From: Pseudoteredinibacter isoporae_A
GTDB taxonomy: Bacteria; Pseudomonadota; Gammaproteobacteria; Pseudomonadales; Cellvibrionaceae
Length of the DNA: 64,000 nucleotides
Assembly (NCBI RefSeq): GCF_040372805.1
Contig: NZ_BAABWJ010000002.1
Coordinates: 186,001 to 250,000 of the forward strand
Reading direction: 5' to 3'
Part shown: in pieces, positions 52,197 to 60,480 of the stretch
Layout of the letters: the number at the start of each line of letters is the position of its first letter
Position numbering within the stretch: position 1 is the stretch's first letter
Position numbers and translations under genes: made by a program
The notes under the pieces: model-generated
Database searches by the model: none
The model's input: only the letters and a program-made list of their open reading frames with translations
Told to the model about the DNA's origin: nothing

Positions 52197-52263
52197 AGTG
52201 CTAGAGTCTGTCCGCTGCCTTTTCGGGCGTCGTAGCCGTGGTTTCGCAAACTAGGAGTCTATC

Positions 52264-52911
52264 ATGTACAAGCTCTATTATTACCCCAATAACGCCAGTC
52301 TGGCTCCGCACTTTCTTCTCCATCATATGGGGCTGGATTATGAGTTGCTATTGGTTGATAAACAGTCAAATGCGCAGCAATCAGCGGAGTATTTAAGGCT
52401 GAACCCGGCTGGGCGTATTCCTACGTTGGTTGATCAAGGTCAGGCCATCTTTGAGAGTTCGGCCATTTGTGTTCATTTATGTGAATCACACCCTGAACAC
52501 GAATTGATACCCCTCCTGGGTGATCCTTCGAGACCATTGTTTTTTCAGTGGTTGGCTTTTTTGAATAATACCTTGCAAGCCGAATTGATGGTCTATTACT
52601 ACCCTCATCGGCATACCAATGATGAGAGCACTATTCCCAATGTGATCGCGGCGCAGGAGATGTGCATTGCCAAGGCTTTGTCGATTATCAACGATCAACT
52701 GGAACACCATCCCTATTTGTTGGGGGATCGATTGAGTGCCTGTGATTATTTTTTGTTTATGCTGGCGGAGTGGTCATTACCCATTGAGACCTCACCGCTG
52801 AGTTTTGAGCATCTTACGGCGTATCTAAAACGCATGAGCGCCAACCCCACCGTACGTGCAGTGTGTGAGATTGAGGGAATGGATATCAGCCCCTTTGCCG
52901 GGAATCCTTAG
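52264..52911 (+). CDS. Glutathione S-transferase
   Basis: 215 aa, a typical cytosolic GST: N-domain MYKLYYYPNNASLAPHFLLHHMG with the GSH-binding NPAGRIPTLVDQ and IFESSAICVHLCE (ESxAI), then the helical C-domain with SACDYFLFMLAEW (N-capping box). The Asn/Ser in YPNNAS may be catalytic. It conjugates or reduces electrophiles with glutathione; substrate unknown. Converges with the ROK kinase gene by four bases. Confidence 0.92.
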   Translation: MYKLYYYPNNASLAPHFLLHHMGLDYELLLVDKQSNAQQSAEYLRLNPAGRIPTLVDQGQAIFESSAICVHLCESHPEHELIPLLGDPSRPLFFQWLAFLNNTLQAELMVYYYPHRHTNDESTIPNVIAAQEMCIAKALSIINDQLEHHPYLLGDRLSACDYFLFMLAEWSLPIETSPLSFEHLTAYLKRMSANPTVRAVCEIEGMDISPFAGNP

Positions 52912-53864
52912 CCCCAAAGATAAGCCGCCCCAATGACCCCCGCCGAATCCCCTTGTTCAGCGGCGACAATGCGGTTCAAAATGTCATCGCTGAAGACATA
53001 GGAACTCAGTGCGTTGGGCAGTTGTTGATACAGGCTGTCGATTTTCGACAGCCCACCGCCGAGCACAATCACTTCCGGGTCGATGATATTAATCACCGTT
53101 GCCAGGGCTGCTGCCAGCATATAGGTGTAGTGTTCAAGAACCTGTTGAGCCTGGGGTTCCCCACGTTGGCTGGCGACAGCAATGTCTTGGGCAGGGCGTC
53201 GATGGATCTGTCCCGATAATTCCCAGTCGCTCTGGCTCAGGCCCGGCCCGCTCAACCAGGTTTCCACACAGTTTGTTTTTCCGCAGTAACAGGACCGTTC
53301 CGTGTTATAGGCTGAGAACGTTTGCATGTCCAGTGCCGTGTTGGGTGTCAGTGCGTCGAGGAAAAAGGGATTGTGCCCCCACTCGCCACAGATATGGTTG
53401 GGGCCTTGGAGCAATTGTTTGTTGATGACGAATCCACCGCCCACACCTGTGCCAAGAATAACGCCAAAGACACTGCCAGCCTCCTGGGCGGCGCCGCTGT
53501 GTGCCTCGGCAAGGGCAAAGCAGTCTGCGTCGTTGGCCAAGCGAACGGGGCGTTGAAGCGTTGTTTTCAAATCGTTGAGTAGTGTTTGACCATTCAGGCA
53601 GGTGCTGTTGCAGTTCTTCATTGTGCCATCCACGCTGGATGGCGAGCCGGGTGTGGCGATGCCCAGTGGGAGGCCGTCGAGCGTATGTCGGGATTCCACA
53701 TTGCTGATCAGTTGATGAATGGTCTCCAACGTCCCTTGGTAATCTCCCTGAGGGGTTGGCAGGCGCTCTCTTTCGATGGTCTGGCCCTGGGCGTCGAGCA
53801 AAGCCACCTCAATTTTGGTTCCGCCCAGATCAACACCCAAACGCTGTTTGTTGGCCTTGTTCAT
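52908..53864 (-). CDS. ROK-family sugar kinase
   Basis: 318 aa. The N-terminus GVDLGGTKIEVALL is the ATP-binding phosphate-1 motif, NDADCFALAEA carries the catalytic Asp, and the ROK zinc site appears as CGEWGHNPF...CYCGKTNCVETW. The family phosphorylates hexoses such as N-acetylglucosamine, glucose, fructose or mannose; the metal site favours an N-acetylglucosamine or fructo/mannokinase. No sugar transporter or catabolic gene is adjacent, so the substrate is open. Confidence 0.88.
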   Translation of the reverse strand: MNKANKQRLGVDLGGTKIEVALLDAQGQTIERERLPTPQGDYQGTLETIHQLISNVESRHTLDGLPLGIATPGSPSSVDGTMKNCNSTCLNGQTLLNDLKTTLQRPVRLANDADCFALAEAHSGAAQEAGSVFGVILGTGVGGGFVINKQLLQGPNHICGEWGHNPFFLDALTPNTALDMQTFSAYNTERSCYCGKTNCVETWLSGPGLSQSDWELSGQIHRRPAQDIAVASQRGEPQAQQVLEHYTYMLAAALATVINIIDPEVIVLGGGLSKIDSLYQQLPNALSSYVFSDDILNRIVAAEQGDSAGVIGAAYLWG

Positions 53865-53977
53865 GGATTGACTCTTTATTATCCGTGTTGCAGGGCATGG
53901 TATCCGGCAGCCGACTTTCTTGCCACCGCCGGAGCTGTTAAAATCCCGCCTTTTGAACGAAGTGATGGACGATTCCT

Positions 53978-54691
53978 ATGGGCAGAGCCTTCCAAAACCG
54001 CAAAGAGTCGATGGCCAAAACATCGAACATGAAAGCCAAGGTTTACAGTAAGTATGGTCGTGAGATCTATGTGTGCGCTAAATCGGGTGGTGTCGATCCC
54101 GATGGTAATCTGGCTTTGCGCTCGATGATCGATCGTGCAAAAAAAGATCAGGTTCCCAGCCACGTTATTCAGAAGGCTCTGGATAAAGCGAAAGGCGGTG
54201 GCGGTGAAGACTATTCTCCAGCGCGTTATGAAGGCTTTGGGCCCAGCAATACCATGGTGATTGTTGAGTGCTTGACGGATAACCCCAACCGGACCTTTGG
54301 TGATGTACGTACCTGTTTTAACAAGGCCAAAGCGAAAATTGGTTCTCAGGGTACGGTAAGTCATATGTTCGACCACTCGGCTATTTTGGTTTTTGCCGGT
54401 GACGACGAAGAAGCGGTGCTGGAAGCGTTGATGATGGCCGATGTGGATGTTACCGACATCGAGTTGGATGAAGGCAAAGTAACGGTATTTGCTCCTCATA
54501 CTGAGTCCCACAAAGCAAAACAGGCGTTGATTGAAACCTTTGGCGAAATTGAATTTGATCTTGATGAGATTCAATTTGTGCCTCAGACCACCACGCCCGT
54601 TGCGGCAGATGATCAGGAAAACTTCGATAAGTTGCTGGATATGTTGAACGATCTGGACGATGTTCAGCGGGTCTTTCACAACGCTGAATGA
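53978..54691 (+). CDS. YebC/PmpR-family protein, YeeN-like
   Basis: 237 aa. The conserved start MGRAFQNRKESMAKTSNMK and the segments NLALRSMIDRAKKDQVPSHVIQKALDKAKGG, YEGFGPSNTMVIVECLTDNPNRT and GTVSHMFDHSAI are of the YebC/TACO1 family. Recent work on YebC-type proteins links them to translation of difficult sequences, and PmpR to DNA binding. The N-terminus with the Lys-Glu-Ser-Met-Ala segment resembles the YeeN branch. A good terminator follows the stop. Confidence 0.9.
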   Translation: MGRAFQNRKESMAKTSNMKAKVYSKYGREIYVCAKSGGVDPDGNLALRSMIDRAKKDQVPSHVIQKALDKAKGGGGEDYSPARYEGFGPSNTMVIVECLTDNPNRTFGDVRTCFNKAKAKIGSQGTVSHMFDHSAILVFAGDDEEAVLEALMMADVDVTDIELDEGKVTVFAPHTESHKAKQALIETFGEIEFDLDEIQFVPQTTTPVAADDQENFDKLLDMLNDLDDVQRVFHNAE

Positions 54692-54701
54692 TCGAGTGAC
54701 C

Positions 54702-54725
54702 AGGCCGCTTAAAGCGGCCTTTTTT
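54702..54725 (+). terminator. Intrinsic terminator after the YebC-family gene
   Basis: AGGCCGCT, short loop, AGCGGCCT followed by TTTTT: a strong GC-rich 8-bp stem 11 bases after the stop. Confidence 0.92.
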
Positions 54726-54858
54726 GTGCCTGGACACCTGGAAAGAGGGCACACTGCTTTCTACTATGGTTCTTTCCCTATGATCTTTTATGGTGTCCTT
54801 CATATTGCTTTCACACATCGATATTACCGTAAGCACTCAAGCTAACTAGGATGATGTC

Positions 54859-55956
54859 ATGCGCGTTTCTATTTTCTCTTTGTGCCTTTCGTTTTTCAGT
54901 TTGTCCAGCCTGTTTTCAGTGGTGCTTGAGGCGTCGGTGAGTGATTCGTCATCTCCCGCAGTGATCATTGCCCATCGTGGTGCCAGTGGGTATTTGCCCG
55001 AGCACAGCCTGGCGGCGAAAGCCTTGGCCTATGGTATGGGCGCGGACTACATTGAGCAGGATATCGTCATGAGCAAGGACGATGCTTTGCTGGTGCTGCA
55101 CGATCCTTTCCTGGATCGCGTGACTAATGTTGCGGCTGTGTACCCTGGGCGTGCTCGCAGTGATGGCCGTTACTATGCGATGGATTTCACTTTAGCGGAA
55201 ATCAAACAGCTGGAGATGACCGAAATCTTTGAAGAGAAAAACGGCCAAGCGGTACAAAAATACCCGGCTCGTTTTCCTCTCGGACAATCGACGTTCAGGG
55301 TTTCTACTTTGTCCGAGGAGCTGGAACTCATCCAGGGCTTGAATCACAGTATGGGTAAACGTATAGGCATCTATCCAGAGATCAAAGCACCCGCATTGCA
55401 CCGTGCAGCCGGCAAAGACATCAGTTTGGCTGTATTGAAAGAATTGAAAAAATTTGGCTATCTCAGCGCGCAAGACCAAGTGTATGTGCAGTGTTTTGAT
55501 GCGAATGAATTGATGCGTATCGATCGCGAGTTAATGCCCAAGCTGGGAATGGACCTGAAGCTTGTTCAGCTAATTGCCATGACAGACTGGGGCGAGGGCA
55601 TGAGTAACAATGCATTGGGGCTCAAGGTTGAACCCTATAACTACGATTGGATGTTGGCGCCAGGTGCGGCTGAAAAGATCGCCGATTATGCAGAAGGCAT
55701 TGGGCCCTGGTTTCCAATGTTGCTGAATGCAGATACTGCTCAGGCGAATCATATGATACGAGAAGCTCATGCGGCCGGTTTGCAAGTGCACCCTTACACC
55801 TTCCGCGCAGACCCGGGGCAGGTACCGAAGGCCTTTAAGCATTTTGAAGACTTTGTGGCGTATTTTATTGGGACGTTAAAAGTCGACGGTGTGTTTACGG
55901 ATTTTCCAGATCGAGCCAAAGTGGTCCGGGATCGATTGCTCGCCCAGCCGTTGTAA
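54859..55956 (+). CDS. glpQ: Periplasmic glycerophosphodiester phosphodiesterase
   Basis: 365 aa. Signal peptide about residues 1-26 (FSLCLSFFSLSSLFSVVLEAS). The catalytic motif HRGASGYLPEHS (residues about 38-49) with EQDIVMSKDDALLVLHDPFLDRVTNV and EIKAP is that of GlpQ-type enzymes, which hydrolyse glycerophosphodiesters to glycerol-3-phosphate and an alcohol. AGGATGATGTC precedes the ATG. No glpT transporter is beside it. Confidence 0.92.
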   Translation: MRVSIFSLCLSFFSLSSLFSVVLEASVSDSSSPAVIIAHRGASGYLPEHSLAAKALAYGMGADYIEQDIVMSKDDALLVLHDPFLDRVTNVAAVYPGRARSDGRYYAMDFTLAEIKQLEMTEIFEEKNGQAVQKYPARFPLGQSTFRVSTLSEELELIQGLNHSMGKRIGIYPEIKAPALHRAAGKDISLAVLKELKKFGYLSAQDQVYVQCFDANELMRIDRELMPKLGMDLKLVQLIAMTDWGEGMSNNALGLKVEPYNYDWMLAPGAAEKIADYAEGIGPWFPMLLNADTAQANHMIREAHAAGLQVHPYTFRADPGQVPKAFKHFEDFVAYFIGTLKVDGVFTDFPDRAKVVRDRLLAQPL

Positions 55957-55959
55957 GCG

Positions 55960-56382
55960 CTATGGCTGGCTAATGGTTTTTTGCAGTAACTCGGTGAGCT
56001 GTTGTTTCTCTTCTTCACTGAGGTGCGCGAAAGTTTGCTGTTCGTGAGTGTTGGCCAAAGGAATGAGTTCCTCCATGAGTTGTCGGCCTTTCTCCGTGAG
56101 CGCGACATACACCAGACGGCGGTTGTCTTCATCTTTGCGTCGCTCAATCAGTTGATCATTGGCCAGACGATCCAGAGATTTGCTCACGGTGGGTTGGTTG
56201 AGTAAAACCATCTCAACCAATTCACCTACGGTGCGCTTGTCATCCCAGCAGCTGGCCAGAATCCGCCAGCTGCTTATCGGAATCTGGTATTGCTTCAGCC
56301 GCAGGTGAAAGCCGTTACTGGTGATGTGGCTGGCCTTGGCCAACAGGAAGCCGAGATAGTTTTGCGCAAACCCTTTGCTCAT
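55960..56382 (-). CDS. MarR-family regulator, second of tandem pair
   Basis: 140 aa, a compact MarR protein: YQIPISSWRILASCWDDKRTVGELVEMVLLNQPTVSKSLDRLANDQLIERRKDEDNRRLVYVALTEKGRQL gives the full winged helix-turn-helix with the DxDNRR wing. Its start overlaps the stop of the upstream MarR gene by one base (TGATG), so both are made from one transcript. The tandem pair stands opposite the cyclase-iorAB genes. Confidence 0.9.
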   Translation of the reverse strand: MSKGFAQNYLGFLLAKASHITSNGFHLRLKQYQIPISSWRILASCWDDKRTVGELVEMVLLNQPTVSKSLDRLANDQLIERRKDEDNRRLVYVALTEKGRQLMEELIPLANTHEQQTFAHLSEEEKQQLTELLQKTISQP

Positions 56383-56864
56383 CAGACAACCGTGTTTTCC
56401 AAATGTCTGCGCAACTTGCCCAGAGTTTCGATCAGCATTTTTTCTTCATCGTTGCTGAGCACGCTGAACACATGGTCCACCCAATTCTCGTGATCGTTGA
56501 CCATGCGTTGAAATTCTTCGCGGCCTTTGTCGGCCAGAAAAACATCGCTGATCCGACGATCTTCACGATTGGGTTTGCGGGTGATCAGCTGATCTTCTTC
56601 CATGCGGTCCAATAGGCGCGTGATATTCCCCTTGGAAGCCAGCAGGCTCTTGGCCAGCTTTGTGGTGCTCACGGTTTCTCCGTCCATGGCGTCCAGATTG
56701 GCCAGCACGTCGAAGCGGGTGAGGGAGCTTTTAAAGGTCTTGTCCAAATGACTGTTGGTCATTTGCTCCATGCGTTTAGAACACTTTAATAGTTGTAACC
56801 AAGCGCGCAGGGCGTTTTTGCTGTGACTGTCGTTGTATGGTTTTTCTTGTAGTACGTTATCCAT
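56382..56864 (-). CDS. MarR-family regulator, first of tandem pair
   Basis: 160 aa. Winged helix-turn-helix with VLANLDAMDGETVSTTKLAKSLLASKGNITRLLDRMEEDQLITRKPNREDRRISDVFLADKG. It differs clearly from the second MarR, so the pair may form heterodimers or respond to two signals. It is divergent from the cyclase and iorAB genes, separated by 469 bases rich in inverted repeats. A ten-base sequence 13 bases before its start matches half of the palindrome at 33928-33951. Confidence 0.9.
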   Translation of the reverse strand: MDNVLQEKPYNDSHSKNALRAWLQLLKCSKRMEQMTNSHLDKTFKSSLTRFDVLANLDAMDGETVSTTKLAKSLLASKGNITRLLDRMEEDQLITRKPNREDRRISDVFLADKGREEFQRMVNDHENWVDHVFSVLSNDEEKMLIETLGKLRRHLENTVV

Positions 56865-56947
56865 GAATATGTCTTCATCTCAATTGCGGGTGCTTATCTG
56901 TGCACCATCCAGCTATTGTACCCCTGATCGCCTGTGTAAAAGAACCT

Positions 56948-56960
56948 TACATGGCATGTA
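56948..56960. promoter_or_regulatory. Odd-centred palindrome, possible MarR site
   Basis: TACATG-g-CATGTA is a perfect 13-base dyad 84 bases upstream of the first MarR gene. Its partner regulator is not established. Confidence 0.4.
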
Positions 56961-57097
56961 TTTGACTCAGATCGTAAAAACGTCCCGGAAAGCCGCCTAA
57001 AACCACGCCAAAATCGGGGTTTTGGAGCCGATTCTAGGATTCCTTACAAAGCCAGCCATTCAAATGGCAATGGGTCGGGATAGGCCCCGAAAAATTG

Positions 57098-57126
57098 TTT
57101 ACAAGTTAAAGAATTACTCATAATAT
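57098..57126 (+). promoter_or_regulatory. Possible promoter of the cyclase-iorAB transcript
   Basis: TTTACA (57098-57103) and TAATAT (57121-57126) are 17 bases apart in an AT-rich stretch. Read by eye; no transcription data. Confidence 0.4.
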
Positions 57127-57333
57127 ATATTTCAGCTAAGGCTGGCCTCTGTTGCCATGACGTACTTTGATATCCGCTGTGAATATAGGGCGTTAATCTC
57201 GCTTTATCGTCGTTGCGGTTGAAGTATGGACTTGCTGTGGCACAGTAGGGTTCTGTTGGCGGATGAGTGTTGAATGCACTGGGTCCGGTAAGCCTGAATC
57301 GAATGAATGATAAGAATAGCGAGAGGATTCCCT

Positions 57334-58113
57334 ATGTCTGCGAATAGTCTGATGCAGTTAGCCGAGCAGTTGAGCTCCGGTGCCGTAAAAGTTGTCGATC
57401 TTACCCAGGTGCTGGGCCCTGATACGCCGGTGATTCAGTTGCCTGAGCCTTTTGCCAATTCTCCAGCGTTTAAGAGCGAAGTGATTTCCGAGTTCGATGA
57501 CGGTGGTCCGGCCTGGTATTGGAATCAAATCAGCTGTGGTGAACATACGGGGACGCACTTTGATGCCCCGGGCCATTGGATCAGCGGTAAGGAATACACT
57601 GATGGCACCACCGATACAATTGATGTGAATAATCTGGTGGGCCCCGCCTGTGTGATGGATTTCAGCAAAGAGTCCGCTGACAACAACGATTTCCTGCTGG
57701 AGCCAGAACATATTCAAGCCTGGGAAGCCGAACACGGTGATATTGAAGCGGGTTCCTGGGTATTGATGCGCACCGATTGGTCCAAGCGTGAAGGGGCGGA
57801 TTTCCTCAACGCCGACGAAAATGGCCCTCACACGCCAGGGCCTTCAGAAGCGGCCATTAAATACCTGTTGGAAGAGCGCAACATTATGGGTTGGGGAGTG
57901 GAGACCGTGGGCACTGATGCCGGAGCGGCCGGTGGTTTTGAAACGCCTTTCCCGGCGCATACTTTGATGCACGGTGCCAATAAGTACGGTTTAGCCAGTT
58001 TGAATAATTTGGATCAACTGCCCCCTAAGGGCGCCATTGTCATTGCGCCACCGCTGAAGATTGAAAATGGCTCGGGCAGTCCATTGCGTGTACTGGCGTT
58101 GGTTGAGTCCTAA
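57334..58113 (+). CDS. Cyclase-family metal-dependent hydrolase (kynurenine formamidase/isatin hydrolase-like)
   Basis: 259 aa. The family metal motif HTGTHFDAPGHW places His71, His75, Asp77 and His81, and the C-terminal half has FPAHTLMHGANKYGL. This fold includes kynurenine formamidase, isatin hydrolase and cyclic-amide hydrolases, which bind Mn2+ or Zn2+. ATG 57334 follows GAGAGGATTCCC; the frame extends to 57307. Being next to an aryl-pyruvate oxidoreductase, it may open an indole- or tryptophan-derived ring or amide; the exact substrate is not shown. Confidence 0.82.
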   Translation: MSANSLMQLAEQLSSGAVKVVDLTQVLGPDTPVIQLPEPFANSPAFKSEVISEFDDGGPAWYWNQISCGEHTGTHFDAPGHWISGKEYTDGTTDTIDVNNLVGPACVMDFSKESADNNDFLLEPEHIQAWEAEHGDIEAGSWVLMRTDWSKREGADFLNADENGPHTPGPSEAAIKYLLEERNIMGWGVETVGTDAGAAGGFETPFPAHTLMHGANKYGLASLNNLDQLPPKGAIVIAPPLKIENGSGSPLRVLALVES

Positions 58114-58227
58114 CGGACACCGTTTGATTCTGACGTCATAGCATTTTAGCCATCGCATGTGTGGTGGCTGTTTTCCTCTCGAATAGATAGGCGAGGCCTT
58201 AACTGTGCCTGGCTCAAGGTAGTTCCC

Positions 58228-60480
58228 ATGGCCGAGCGGTCGTTTAAAAAAGAAGTTCAAATTCTACGCAAGGGTGCGGGTGAAGAACTCCATGTGGAGG
58301 GTATTCTCGGTGTCACCAAGGCGTTGCTGCAATCTGGTGTCGCCTATGTGGGTGGTTATCAGGGGTCTCCGATCTCTCATCTCATGGATGTGCTCAATGA
58401 TGCCCAGGAGATTCTCGAAGAGCTGGATGTGCACTTTGAATCCAATGCCAGCGAAGCAACAGCGGCAGCAATGTTGGCCGCTTCGGTAAACTATCCATTG
58501 CGCGGTGCGGTTGCCTGGAAATCGACTGTGGGAACCAACGTTGCGTCCGATGCGCTGGCGAATCTGGCTTCCGGCGGTGTCAAAGGCGGCGCATTGGTGA
58601 TCGTTGGTGAAGACTACGGTGAAGGCTCCAGCATTATGCAGGAGCGTTCCCATGCCTTCGCCATGAAGTCACAAATGTGGCTTTTGGATCCTCGCCCGAA
58701 TTTGACGTCCATTACCGATTCTGTGGAATGGGGCTTCCAGTTATCAGAGGCCAGTAATACTCCGGTCATGCTAGAGTTGCGAATTCGTGCGTGCCATGTG
58801 CATGGTCGTTTTACCGCGAAGGACAATGTACGCCCGCCGCTCACTGTGAAAGAAGCGATGGAAAAACCGGAGCGTGATACCAGCCGAATTGTGTTGCCAC
58901 CTTCTGTCTTTCTACATGAAAAAGAAAAGATTGAAGATCGCTTGCCAGCGGCGATCGATTTTATTAAAGCCAATCAACTGAACGAATTCTTTGAACCTCG
59001 CCGTGGTGGGAACGACAAGCTCGGGATTATCTTGCAGGGTGGTTTGTATAACACTCTGATTCGCGCTCTGAACATTCTTGGTTTAGCCGATGCGTTTGGT
59101 AACAGTGATATCCCCCTGTATTGCATGAACGTTACTTATCCCTATGTGGATGAGGAAATCATCGACTTTTGTCGTGGAAAAGATGCGGTATTGGTTGTGG
59201 AAGAAGGACAGCCGGACTATATCGAACAAGCCATCAATAAAATGCTGCGTAATGCGGAAGTGTCGACGCGCTTACACGGCAAGGGCATGTTGCCAGTTTA
59301 CGGTGAGTATCAAGGCCAGCCCCTGAAAGAAGGGGTCGAGACGTTTATTCAGACTGAAGCGCCCCAGATGTTAGGCAATGCTGAGGTCGATGCCGCAAAC
59401 GATCAGATCCACGCTGCCGACAATGTTGTCCAACGCTTTGACCCTACCGCCGCGGCCCAAAGTGTTATTGCAAACGCCACGGCGCAACCTGTCCCACAAG
59501 CCGATAATCTGATTCCCTTACAAGATCTGGATGATTTGGTGCCACCACGCCCGGCAGGATTTTGTGTGGGTTGCCCAGAGCGTCCGATTTTTTCGGCGAT
59601 TAAGCAACTGCAGTTTGAAAAAGGTGAGTTCCATGTCAGTGCTGACATCGGCTGCCATCTGTTTTCCATTTTGCCGCCATTTAATCTGGGGAATACCACC
59701 ATGGGGTATGGCCTGGGTGGCGCAGCTGGTTCGGCGTTTAATGTCGAAGGCGTGCGCCGCACCATTAATGTGATGGGGGATGGTGGCTTCTGGCACAATG
59801 GCTTGACCAGCAGTATTGGCAGCGCGGTTTTTAATGAAAACGATAATGTCTTTTTGATTGTTGATAACAATTATTCGGCGGCTACTGGCGGTCAGGATAT
59901 TTTGTCTTCCAAGTTCTACGTAGACCACCGCAGTACCCAGAACCCAATTAAGAAAGCGGTTCAAGGTGTCGGCGCCAAGTGGGTCAGAGTTGTCGATACC
60001 TATGATGTTGAAACGGTTAAGGCGACGTTTAAGGAGGCGATGGAAACCTCCATCAAAGGTCCGAAAATTATTATCGCCCAGAACGAATGTATGCTGAACA
60101 AGCAGCGCCGGGTGAAGCCACAGACCCGTGCGGCAATCAAAGAAGGCAAGCGCGTGGTTCGGGAGCGGTTCTTTGTCGATGATGAAACTTGTACCGGTGA
60201 TCACGCGTGCATTCGCTTGTCGGGTTGTCCGTCATTAACGGTGAAAGAAAATCCGAATCCATTAAAGTCCGATCCGGTCGCGTACGTGGACAATGACTGT
60301 CTGGGTTGTGGCTTGTGTGGTGCCAATGCGCACTCGGCGGTGTTGTGCCCATCCTTTGTGCGCGCCGAGGTGATTACCAATCCGAGCAAAATGGATAGCT
60401 TTTTACATCGCATTCGCCAAAAAGTGATCGGCTTTTTGCAAAATAGATTACAAGCCAAGTTAGATAAACACGCCTTTTAA
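58228..60480 (+). CDS. iorA: Indolepyruvate:ferredoxin oxidoreductase, fused alpha-type subunit
   Basis: Oxidatively decarboxylates aryl-pyruvates to aryl-acetyl-CoA with ferredoxin reduction. 750 aa: N-terminal pyrimidine domain with GGYQGSPISH, middle domain, TPP-binding GDGGFWHNGL...DNNYSAATGG, and a C-terminal ferredoxin module (CTGDHACIRLSGCP, then CLGCGLCGANAHSAVLCP). The first Cys cluster has C-x5-C-x5-C spacing in place of CxxCxxC, as in the fused enzymes of Aromatoleum-type bacteria. ATG 58228 with AAGGT upstream is chosen; the frame reaches 58159. The gene overlaps iorB by one base. Confidence 0.88.
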   Translation: MAERSFKKEVQILRKGAGEELHVEGILGVTKALLQSGVAYVGGYQGSPISHLMDVLNDAQEILEELDVHFESNASEATAAAMLAASVNYPLRGAVAWKSTVGTNVASDALANLASGGVKGGALVIVGEDYGEGSSIMQERSHAFAMKSQMWLLDPRPNLTSITDSVEWGFQLSEASNTPVMLELRIRACHVHGRFTAKDNVRPPLTVKEAMEKPERDTSRIVLPPSVFLHEKEKIEDRLPAAIDFIKANQLNEFFEPRRGGNDKLGIILQGGLYNTLIRALNILGLADAFGNSDIPLYCMNVTYPYVDEEIIDFCRGKDAVLVVEEGQPDYIEQAINKMLRNAEVSTRLHGKGMLPVYGEYQGQPLKEGVETFIQTEAPQMLGNAEVDAANDQIHAADNVVQRFDPTAAAQSVIANATAQPVPQADNLIPLQDLDDLVPPRPAGFCVGCPERPIFSAIKQLQFEKGEFHVSADIGCHLFSILPPFNLGNTTMGYGLGGAAGSAFNVEGVRRTINVMGDGGFWHNGLTSSIGSAVFNENDNVFLIVDNNYSAATGGQDILSSKFYVDHRSTQNPIKKAVQGVGAKWVRVVDTYDVETVKATFKEAMETSIKGPKIIIAQNECMLNKQRRVKPQTRAAIKEGKRVVRERFFVDDETCTGDHACIRLSGCPSLTVKENPNPLKSDPVAYVDNDCLGCGLCGANAHSAVLCPSFVRAEVITNPSKMDSFLHRIRQKVIGFLQNRLQAKLDKHAF

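Larger units (their letters stand above)
56865..57333. other. 469-base divergent regulatory region (MarR pair / cyclase-iorAB)
   Basis: It holds several candidate sites: the ATCTCAATTG half-site (56877-56886), the palindrome TACATGgCATGTA (56948-56960), overlapping hairpins CCAAAA/TTTTGG (57008-57025) and AATCGG/CCGATT (57012-57033), and a possible sigma-70 promoter. From that promoter the leader to the cyclase start would be about 200 bases long. No gene seen. Confidence 0.45.
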
